In this document: positions 57,976 to 64,000 of the stretch, piece by piece
Numbering within the stretch: the stretch's first letter is position 1
Layout: each line of letters begins with the position of its first letter
Assembly: GCF_003001675.1 (NCBI RefSeq)
Contig: NZ_PVYW01000002.1
Location: forward strand, 1-64,000
Source of the DNA: Cohnella sp. SGD-V74
Lineage (GTDB): Bacteria > Bacillota > Bacilli > Paenibacillales > Paenibacillaceae
DNA length: 64,000 nt
Direction of reading: 5' to 3'
Notes under the pieces: generated by a model
Databases searched by the model: none
Seen by the model: only the letters and a program-made list of their open reading frames with translations
Told to the model about the DNA's origin: nothing
Program-made: the position numbers and the translations under genes

Positions 57976-58255
57976 AAAAAGCCCGTCGTCTCCGATAAGA
58001 GACGGCGGGCTTGTTGTCAGCCTTCCGCGGTACCACTCTTGTTGATATTCCCTGTTCGCCGGGCAATGCCGACGGAAATATCCGCTTGGGACCCGGTCAC
58101 GGGGGTTAGCCGTACAAGCGTACTCATCCGAACGCAAGGTTCGCATATTCCGCTAATCCGCTCCGGGGCGAGCTTCAGGTTCCCTTCCGCTGCGTTGCAC
58201 CGTCCCGCAGCTCTCTGATCGTCGGGGATGACCTTACTGTTCCCTTTCATCGCGT
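57976..58255 (-). promoter_or_regulatory. Distal T-box riboswitch (leucine) of leuA
   Basis: A second complete T-box before the first: AGTGGTACCGCGG (58037-58025) and a terminator with arms AGCCCGCCGTCTCT and AGAGACGACGGGCT followed by TTTTT ending at 57976. Stem I shares AGAGAGCTGCGGGACGGTGC with the proximal copy, and GAAGCTCGCC again places CTC at the specifier position. Transcription must pass both terminators. Confidence 0.88.
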
Positions 58256-58294
58256 TTGTTCCAATTATGTTCCTGTCATCCAGGATTGAAATTT

Positions 58295-58324
58295 ATTATA
58301 TGCTTGCCGGAACCCGGCTGTCAA
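58295..58324 (-). promoter_or_regulatory. Consensus promoter of T-box-leuA transcript
   Basis: Minus strand -35 TTGACA (58324-58319), 18 bases, -10 TATAAT (58300-58295): both hexamers perfect. The leader to leuA is about 760 bases. Confidence 0.88.
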
Positions 58325-58355
58325 CAAGCGAGCATCGATATTTTCGGTTGGCAAG

Positions 58356-59288
58356 TTAAAGCTCCGGCGGACCGGCTATGTCCTCAAAGTCCAGGTTGAT
58401 CGGACGATCCGGAAGCACGACCGGCTCCTCCATATTGGTGCTGGGCACGTTCAGCGACACCTCTTCGAATCTGACGCTGTCGATCCACACCTTGCCCGCG
58501 CCGGCAAGCAGCACGCCGAACGAGATCGACTCGCTCTCCTCCGGAACGTCCAGCACGACGCTGTATTTGCTCCAACCGCCGCTCCCCGAGATCGGGCGAT
58601 CGGCCATGTTGTCGAACTGCAGCATGTCTTCGTTTTTCCCGTCCACGCGCATCCACAAGCCGCACCAGCTCGCCACCTCCTCGTTCCGAATGAATGCGGA
58701 CAGCTCGTAACGCCTGCCCCGGTACAGCTCCGCCCGGAAGCTCTGCATCATTGTTGCGAAGCCTTGCGCCTGTTCGGATCTGGACTGCAGCCTGCCCGAA
58801 GCCCTGCCGCGGTGCGCCGTCGTCACATCCGTTCCGATGTCGTAATCCCCCGGGTCGGAGCCCGCCAAAACCCACCCGTTCGGCCCGCTCGCTTGTTCTG
58901 TCTGTTTCATATCCGTATCCTCCTCCGATTGATTTCTACCTTTGTCCATGAACGTTCCGAAAAAGCGTCGATACTGTCCCGGAGACATCCGGTAAGTCCG
59001 CTTGAATGCCCTCGCGAACGCCGCCTGCGACTCGAACGCGTAATCGAACGCGATGTCCAGAATGCGGCGATCAGTGACAACAAGCTCTCCCGCCGCATTC
59101 GCCAGTCTGCGCTGCCGAACGTATTCCGCGAACGGCATGCCGATATGGGCGTGAAAGACACGGTGAAAATGATACTTCGACACCGCCACCAGCCGGGCCG
59201 CATCCTCCAAAGCGATATTCTCCGCCAATCGCTCTTCGATCCATCCGACCACCTTCAGCACGTCCGCCTTCTCGTCCGTATGCGCCAT
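58356..59288 (-). CDS. AraC-family regulator with C-terminal jelly-roll domain
   Basis: A 310-residue protein. The N-terminal 110 residues hold the two helix-turn-helix motifs of AraC regulators (ALEDAARLVAVSKYHFHRVF and ILDIAFDYAFESQAAFARAFKRTYRMSPGQYRRF). After an acidic linker, about 130-300 form a beta-rich domain of the kind found in carbohydrate-binding modules (GWVLAGSDPGDYDIG, GGWSKYSVVLDVPEESESISFGVLLAGAGKVWIDSVRFEEV). The unusual order, HTH first, suggests a sugar or glycan ligand bound by the C-terminal domain. Target genes are unknown; AGGGGGG precedes ATG 59288. Confidence 0.85.
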   Translation of the reverse strand: MAHTDEKADVLKVVGWIEERLAENIALEDAARLVAVSKYHFHRVFHAHIGMPFAEYVRQRRLANAAGELVVTDRRILDIAFDYAFESQAAFARAFKRTYRMSPGQYRRFFGTFMDKGRNQSEEDTDMKQTEQASGPNGWVLAGSDPGDYDIGTDVTTAHRGRASGRLQSRSEQAQGFATMMQSFRAELYRGRRYELSAFIRNEEVASWCGLWMRVDGKNEDMLQFDNMADRPISGSGGWSKYSVVLDVPEESESISFGVLLAGAGKVWIDSVRFEEVSLNVPSTNMEEPVVLPDRPINLDFEDIAGPPEL

Positions 59289-59371
59289 TCGTCAATCCCC
59301 CCTTCTGACTTTATTGTACGGGCCGTTCTCCCCTCCGTTTTGACCGCTCTTGCTCATCTCCTCCCGAAAAA

Positions 59372-59436
59372 GAAAAAAACGCCACCCCGGCAATCGCCTT
59401 CCTGCAAGGAAGAAGAACGATTGCCGAGGATGGCGC
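59372..59436 (-). terminator. Terminator of thiL-tsaD operon
   Basis: Minus strand GCCATCCTCGGCAATCG pairs with CGATTGCCGGGGTGGC, followed by seven T. Confidence 0.85.
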
Positions 59437-59437
59437 G

Positions 59438-60487
59438 TCATACGGACCAGTCCTCCAGGGACATGACCGCTTCGGCTTTCAGATCGAGCGACGAGAATTG
59501 CCCGCGCCGCCATTTCAGGTCGGCGGCGGCGGCGATCATCGCCGCGTTGTCCGTGCACAGCTTGTTCGGCGGGATGAGCAGCGGCACGCCAGCCTCCTCG
59601 CACAGCGCGGCCAGCCGCTCGCGCAGGCCGCGGTTCGCGGCGACGCCGCCGCAGAGCATCATCTGCCGGGCGCCGAACTCCTTCGCCGCGCGAATCGCTT
59701 TGCCGGTCACGACGTCGATGACCGACTGCTGGAACCCTCTGGCCAGCGCCGAGAAGTCCGGCGCTTCTCCCTTCATCCGCGAGCGGTTGATTTCCGCCAG
59801 CACGGCGGACTTCAGCCCGCTGAAGCTGAAATCGTACGAGTCCGGCTCCAGCCACGAGCGCGGCAGCACGACTTCTTCGGTCGCCTCCTGGGCCAGCTTG
59901 TCCACGTGAGGTCCTCCCGGATACGGGAACTTCAGCGCTCTGGCGACTTTGTCGTACGCTTCGCCGACCGCGTCGTCGCGCGTCCTGCCGATGATGCGGA
60001 ACTTCCCCTCCGCCTCCAGCAGCACGATCTCCGTATGCCCTCCGGATACGACAAGCGCAATGGACGGATATATAATGTCGCCGACGAGAGAATTGGCGTA
60101 AATATGTCCTGCGATATGATGCGTCCCGATCAGCGGCACGTCCAGCGCCAGCGCCAGGCTTTTCGCCGCGACGACGCCGACAAGCAGCGCGCCGATCAAG
60201 CCGGGGCCTTGCGTCACCGCTACCGCGTCGATGTCCGTGAGGCTGACGCCCGCCTCCCGCACCGCTTCCTCGATAATGATCGTCATCGTCTCGACGTGCT
60301 TGCGCGAAGCGATCTCCGGCACGACGCCGCCGAACTGCCGGTGCGTATCGATCTGGCTGGAGACGACGTTCGACAGCACTTCCCTGCCGCCCCGCACGAC
60401 GGCTACGGACGTCTCGTCGCAGCTCGTCTCGATAGCCAGCAGCAGACTGCCGCTCTCAGACGGCGCTTCGTTCGCTTGTCCGCTCAT
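59438..60487 (-). CDS. tsaD: tRNA t6A threonylcarbamoyltransferase TsaD
   Basis: A 349-residue ASKHA-fold enzyme that transfers threonylcarbamoyl to A37 of ANN-decoding tRNAs with TsaB and TsaE. Motifs: LAIETSCDETSVAVV, metal-binding HIAGHIYAN, SGGHTEIV and the C-terminal CTDNAAMIAAA. Its ATG overlaps the rimI stop (ATGA). Last gene of the operon. Confidence 0.97.
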   Translation of the reverse strand: MSGQANEAPSESGSLLLAIETSCDETSVAVVRGGREVLSNVVSSQIDTHRQFGGVVPEIASRKHVETMTIIIEEAVREAGVSLTDIDAVAVTQGPGLIGALLVGVVAAKSLALALDVPLIGTHHIAGHIYANSLVGDIIYPSIALVVSGGHTEIVLLEAEGKFRIIGRTRDDAVGEAYDKVARALKFPYPGGPHVDKLAQEATEEVVLPRSWLEPDSYDFSFSGLKSAVLAEINRSRMKGEAPDFSALARGFQQSVIDVVTGKAIRAAKEFGARQMMLCGGVAANRGLRERLAALCEEAGVPLLIPPNKLCTDNAAMIAAAADLKWRRGQFSSLDLKAEAVMSLEDWSV

Positions 60488-60978
60488 GCCTCTCCTCCTT
60501 CCAACGCTCCGGCCGTTTCCGATTCGCCTATATTTTCAGGATTCAGATCCGCCCACATGATGAGCGCGTCCTCCATATTGTCCGAGTAGTAGTTCGGGCG
60601 TACGCCGGACGGGGTGAAGCCCATTTTCCGATAGAGCGACTGGGCTCTGTCGTTGGACACGCGCACCTCCAGCGTCATGCGCCGGGCTCCGAGGTAGCGG
60701 GCCGTCTTCATCAGCTCGCGCAGCAGCGCTTTGCCGTATCCGCGTCCCTGATACTTGGCCCGCAGCGCAATGTTCGTGACGTGCGCCTCGTCGATAATGA
60801 GCCACATCCCGCCGTAGCCGGCGACATCCCCGTCCAGCTCCATCACCATATATTTGGCGAACAGATTGTTCGTCAGTTCGTTGCGGAACGCTTCGGCCGT
60901 CCACGGCGCTGTAAAAGCTTCCTGCTCGATCTCCACGATCGCCGCGATGTCGTCCAGGTTCATCAGCCGGTATTCCAT
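60484..60978 (-). CDS. rimI: Ribosomal protein S18-alanine N-acetyltransferase
   Basis: A 164-residue GNAT acetyltransferase: EYRLMNLDDIAAIVEIE at the N terminus, acetyl-CoA loop KYQGRGYGKALL, and RPNYYSDNMEDALIMW near the C terminus, which is typical of RimI. ATG 60978 has GGGGAGAG upstream. It sits between tsaB and tsaD, the common order in Firmicutes. Confidence 0.94.
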   Translation of the reverse strand: MEYRLMNLDDIAAIVEIEQEAFTAPWTAEAFRNELTNNLFAKYMVMELDGDVAGYGGMWLIIDEAHVTNIALRAKYQGRGYGKALLRELMKTARYLGARRMTLEVRVSNDRAQSLYRKMGFTPSGVRPNYYSDNMEDALIMWADLNPENIGESETAGALEGGEA

Positions 60979-60982
60979 CTCG

Positions 60983-61780
60983 TCACTCTCCCCGCGAAGC
61001 CGCCAGCAGCTTCGCTTCCGCTTCGGCCAACTGCGTATAGTTCGGGACGAACGAATGCACGTCATGCCGTTCTCCCAGACGGAACTTCAGCTCTCCGAGC
61101 AGCCCCAGCGCGGTTGCGTCCATGTCCCAGGCCAGCATCCGCAGCCGCGTGCCAGACTGCTCCGCAGCCTCGATCGCGGCTTGATGGAGCGGGGTGTCGC
61201 CGATGAACCAGATCGCCGCGACCTGCGCATCCTCGGTGCCCTCGTCCTCGATCAGTTCCGCCCAATCGGTGATCAGCCGGATGGCGTCGGAATCGACCGT
61301 CCGCCAACCGCCGGAATGGTCCGCCGCATACCGCGAAGTATACACTTGACCCCTCCTTGCGTCCAGAATCGGCACGATCCAGATGTCCCGGTCGTCGGCC
61401 AGATCCTCATTCTCCGTCCTGAGCTTAAGCCATGCGCCGAGAGCGAGCGCTTCAAGCGTAGACACGCCGATCAGCGGCTTGTTCCACGCCCAAGCAAGCG
61501 TCTTCGCGGCCGTAACCGCAATGCGCACCCCCGTATACGAGCCCGGTCCTTGGCCCACGACGATGGCGTCGATCTGCTCCCCCTTCATTCCGTTGCGCTC
61601 CAGCAGCTCCTTGATCTCCGACAAAATGCGTACCGAATGATTGCGCTCGGCGAAGGAAGCGACGGAATCGATCCGCGAGCCATCCCTCACCAGGGCGGCG
61701 GAGAAAGCGGCGGTCGACGTGTCGAAGGCGAGCACCGTTACGGAGCCGCTGTCCTCGATCAGTTCCTCGTCTATTTTCAT
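60983..61780 (-). CDS. tsaB: tRNA t6A complex subunit TsaB
   Basis: A 265-residue pseudo-ASKHA partner of TsaD. VLAFDTSTAAFSAALV, GQGPGSYTGVRIAVTAAKTLAWAWNKPLIGVSTLEALA are diagnostic. ATG 61780 overlaps the tsaE stop by four bases. Confidence 0.95.
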   Translation of the reverse strand: MKIDEELIEDSGSVTVLAFDTSTAAFSAALVRDGSRIDSVASFAERNHSVRILSEIKELLERNGMKGEQIDAIVVGQGPGSYTGVRIAVTAAKTLAWAWNKPLIGVSTLEALALGAWLKLRTENEDLADDRDIWIVPILDARRGQVYTSRYAADHSGGWRTVDSDAIRLITDWAELIEDEGTEDAQVAAIWFIGDTPLHQAAIEAAEQSGTRLRMLAWDMDATALGLLGELKFRLGERHDVHSFVPNYTQLAEAEAKLLAASRGE

Positions 61781-62295
61781 GCTGTATGTTCCCCCTCTTC
61801 CGCCTGACGGAGTCCCAGCTCGGCGCACCAAGCATCGTAGCGCTCCCCGACAGGCCGGCAGACGATTCTCCTGGACTCGGGTCCCGTCGTCTCCAGACGA
61901 AGATGCAACCGCTCGGGCGGCAAAATCGGCTCGATGATCGAAGCCCACTCCACCAACGTTACGCCGTTCCCGTGAAAATATTCGTCCAGCCCCAGCTCGT
62001 CCGCTTCCTCCAACGACAGCCGGTAGACGTCCATATGATAGAAAGGAAGCTTCGTCCCCTCGTATTCTTTAATAATCGTAAAAGTCGGGCTGTTCACGAT
62101 GCCAGCCACGCCGAGCGCTGCCGCGTAGGCTTTGGCGAAATGCGTTTTCCCCGCGCCCAGGTCCCCGTCCATCGCCAGCACCGCCCCCGGAAACGCCAGC
62201 TCGGCCAGCGCCTTCGCGAAAGCCCCCGTAGCCTGCTCGTTGGCGGCCTCCAGCTCGTACCGGTTCGACGGGTCTCCCGTCCGATTCGAATGCAT
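61777..62295 (-). CDS. tsaE: tRNA t6A ATPase TsaE
   Basis: A 172-residue P-loop ATPase (GDLGAGKTHFAK; NSPTFTIIKEY; FYHMDVYRL) that drives cycling of the TsaBD complex. Three bases separate it from the thiL stop. Confidence 0.95.
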   Translation of the reverse strand: MHSNRTGDPSNRYELEAANEQATGAFAKALAELAFPGAVLAMDGDLGAGKTHFAKAYAAALGVAGIVNSPTFTIIKEYEGTKLPFYHMDVYRLSLEEADELGLDEYFHGNGVTLVEWASIIEPILPPERLHLRLETTGPESRRIVCRPVGERYDAWCAELGLRQAEEGEHTA

Positions 62296-62298
62296 GAT

Positions 62299-63372
62299 TC
62301 ACACGGCCCCTTCGGCAAAATGATTGTATCCCCGCTTGGCCAGCGGCTTGCGCAGTCCTGTATCAGCTTCTTCCAGTTCCACGCCCGGCGGGCCTTCTTC
62401 GACCTCTCCGACCACGAACAGCGGAATGCCCTCCGCCCGCAATCGCTCGCGCAGCTCCTGCTCGCAGCTCTTGTCCGCTGTTCCGAGCAGCACGTAGTCC
62501 TCGCCTCCGAACAGTGCCAAGTCTGTCGCGCGCAATCCGTTGTCCCCCGCATACGCGGACAGTCCACCTGACAAGGGCAGCAGCTTCTCCTTCAGCACCA
62601 GCCGAACGCCCGATGCCTCGGCAAGCTCCCAAGCCTCGCTCGCCACGCCGTCGCTGACGTCGTTCAAGGAGGTACCCCAACCCGTCTCTGCCAAAATCCG
62701 TCCGGCCTTCACCGACGGAACGGGACGGCGATGGGCCTGCGCGAGCCTTGGCGGAAGCAGTGCGGCCAACCTGTCGCGCTTCGCTCCCTCCGCCGCGGCA
62801 ATCCGCTGCAAGGCGTGCAAACCTGCGGCCGACAAGCCCGTCGGGCCGGTCAGAAATACCGCCTGGCCCGGCCTCGCCCCGGAGCGGCGGATCGCCCGTC
62901 CGGCTTCGACCGCGCCGATAACCGTAACGGCTACGACAAGATCTTGCGGAGCGGAAGTCGTATCCCCGCCGATAACGGCCACTCCGTAGTGTTCGGCGCA
63001 TTCGTACAACCCGTCGTACAAGCGCCGCATCCGTTCCTCGCTCCAAGCCGGAGGCACGCAGACGGACACGAGAGCGAACTTCGGCTCGCCGCCCATGGCG
63101 GCAATGTCGCTGACGTTGGCCGCCAGCGCCTTGTAGCCGACGTCGGCCTCCCCCATCGTCGCGTCGAGGAAGTGAACCTGCTCGACCATCGTATCCGCGG
63201 CGACAAGCCATTCCCGGCCAGGTCCTTCGCCCGCCACGATCGCCGCATCGTCTCCGATGCCGAGCACAACGCCGGAACGAGCCAGAAAATCGGCCGTCTG
63301 GCGGCCTTCCGTCCAGAGTCGGATGCGTCCGAATTCGTCCAATGACGGCACGGCGCTACCCCATTTCCTCAT
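62299..63372 (-). CDS. thiL: Thiamine-monophosphate kinase
   Basis: A 357-residue enzyme phosphorylating thiamine monophosphate to the diphosphate. LGIGDDAAIV, the Mg-binding VAADTMVEQVHF, GYKALAANVSDIAAMGG and IGGDTTSAPQDL are all present. The ATG at 63372 is used here, but the predicted transcript start (near 63376) would leave almost no leader; GTG 63351, with an upstream AGGAAATGGGG, is a good alternative and closer to homologues. First gene of the thiL-tsaE-tsaB-rimI-tsaD operon. Confidence 0.93.
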   Translation of the reverse strand: MRKWGSAVPSLDEFGRIRLWTEGRQTADFLARSGVVLGIGDDAAIVAGEGPGREWLVAADTMVEQVHFLDATMGEADVGYKALAANVSDIAAMGGEPKFALVSVCVPPAWSEERMRRLYDGLYECAEHYGVAVIGGDTTSAPQDLVVAVTVIGAVEAGRAIRRSGARPGQAVFLTGPTGLSAAGLHALQRIAAAEGAKRDRLAALLPPRLAQAHRRPVPSVKAGRILAETGWGTSLNDVSDGVASEAWELAEASGVRLVLKEKLLPLSGGLSAYAGDNGLRATDLALFGGEDYVLLGTADKSCEQELRERLRAEGIPLFVVGEVEEGPPGVELEEADTGLRKPLAKRGYNHFAEGAV

Positions 63373-63382
63373 TATTGTCCTA

Positions 63383-63411
63383 ATTATATCGGGGTGCGCC
63401 CGAACATGCAA
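63383..63411 (-). promoter_or_regulatory. Promoter of thiL operon
   Basis: Minus strand -35 TTGCAT (63411-63406), 17 bases, -10 TATAAT (63388-63383). It lies unusually close to the ATG at 63372. Confidence 0.72.
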
Positions 63412-63619
63412 AGACCGAGCCGGACGAACGAACCGGCTTTCTACGGTTGCGACTCTACCAATCGGCATTATGAGAAGAATATTATTTTGGACTCCGACGC
63501 CTTGGCTCGCCTAGATCCGTCATTCTCATAATTCGGGATGGCAGATTTTATGGCATGTTTTCGCCAATACGGGCTGATAGACTTTGAGATATTCCAAGCC
63601 AAGGGAGGAATCACGTTTC

Positions 63620-64000
63620 ATGAAGAAGTTCAACGCTAAAGGTTTGAAGAAGTCTCTGATGCTCGGTACGTTGGCGCTCGCGATCTCCGTTCCCGCGGGA
63701 GCCGGAGCCGTGTCCGCGGCCCCTGCAAGCAACGCGATTACGCAAGACCAGCTGTCGCAAATCGCCAGCCGGTTCGGCATAGATCTCAATTCGCTGCTCC
63801 AGCAAATCATGCAAGGTCAAGCTCCCGTCGTATCCAAACCGTCCACGGGCGGCGGCAATTCGGGAAGCGGCCAGGTTACGAAACCAGGCAAGCCTTCCCA
63901 GCCTTCTAAGCCTAGCACCGGAAACAACGGCAACACGGGCAGCGGTAATACCGGCAACTCCGGCTCCGAAGTTTCCAACTCGGCGTTCGCGACGCAGGTC
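63620..64000 (+). CDS. Secreted protein, probably CAP-domain (partial)
   Basis: Runs off the window. It begins MKKFNAKGLKKSLMLG with a signal peptide cut near AVSAAPAS, then a short helical region (residues 40-65), a low-complexity Ser/Gly/Asn/Pro linker, and at the edge SEVSNSAFATQV, which is how the CAP (SCP-like, YkwD) domain often opens in Bacillaceae. GGGAGG precedes ATG 63620. The CAP call is a guess from the last dozen residues and the layout. Confidence 0.65.
   Translation, partial: MKKFNAKGLKKSLMLGTLALAISVPAGAGAVSAAPASNAITQDQLSQIASRFGIDLNSLLQQIMQGQAPVVSKPSTGGGNSGSGQVTKPGKPSQPSKPSTGNNGNTGSGNTGNSGSEVSNSAFATQV

Overview
The window looks like a chromosome segment of a high-GC, spore-forming Gram-positive of the Paenibacillaceae (Paenibacillus/Cohnella type). 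This is inferred from S-layer-homology (SLH) proteins anchoring secreted glycosidases, Bacillus-type promoters and ribosome binding sites, T-box, CIRCE and cre elements, and the order groES-groEL, tatA-tatC and thiL-tsaE-tsaB-rimI-tsaD. No phage, insertion sequence or CRISPR array is evident. One short AT-richer island (about 41.8-43.2 kb) stands out.

Layout. 0-2.3 kb: methylglyoxal synthase and an M20 amidohydrolase. 2.3-13.7 kb: a CcpA-boxed SLH chitinase, a chemoreceptor with a sigma-D-like promoter, a NucB-like secreted nuclease, and an SLH protein with a family-10-like glycosidase domain. 14-17.7 kb: two NarL-class histidine kinases flanking one response regulator. 17.9-27 kb: two divergent operons, one of envelope proteins and one encoding a zinc-ribbon protein plus a 2,053-residue protein with two von Willebrand A domains. 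27-37.3 kb: a 15-repeat SLH adhesin-like protein and a GH44 glycanase in one operon, an orphan NarL-type regulator and a membrane protein. 37.4-41.5 kb: an SLH/GLUG protein. 41.7-43.3 kb: toxin-antitoxin island bounded by two copies of the groEL 3' end. 43.3-45.4 kb: groESL. 45.5-50.8 kb: chemoreceptor, tatAC, molybdenum-cofactor genes and 5-formyl-THF cyclo-ligase. 50.9-54.4 kb: ABC-F ATPase, a dense DnaA-box cluster, gluQ and tRNA-Asp. 54.6-59.3 kb: GH43 enzyme, a 50-bp tandem repeat, leuA with two tandem T-boxes, and an AraC-type regulator. 59.4-63.4 kb: t6A, rimI and thiL operon. The right edge cuts a secreted protein that is probably of the CAP type.

The most interesting signal is a promoter architecture found four times, each exactly 56 bp: RTGACRA, 4 bases, WRTGACA, 3 bases, YGTAACT, 22 bases, then a -10 hexamer (TASRAT). 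The copies sit at 20186-20241 (-), 20307-20362 (+), 35718-35773 (-) and 36635-36690 (+). They precede the two divergent envelope operons, the GH44/adhesin operon and the small membrane protein. None has a recognisable -35 hexamer, so they look like activator-dependent promoters of one regulon. The orphan response regulator at 35862-36533 lies between two of the boxes and is the best candidate activator. This would link the double-VWA protein, a copper-amine-oxidase-N-domain protein, a lipoprotein, a GH44 glycanase and a giant surface protein in one apparently undescribed envelope or surface system.

Other notable points are a shared dyad (TTCCCG, 7 bases, CGGGAA) at matching positions before both kinase genes at 14-17.7 kb, the DnaA-box cluster, tandem leucine T-boxes, and gluQ lying directly downstream of the gene for its tRNA substrate.
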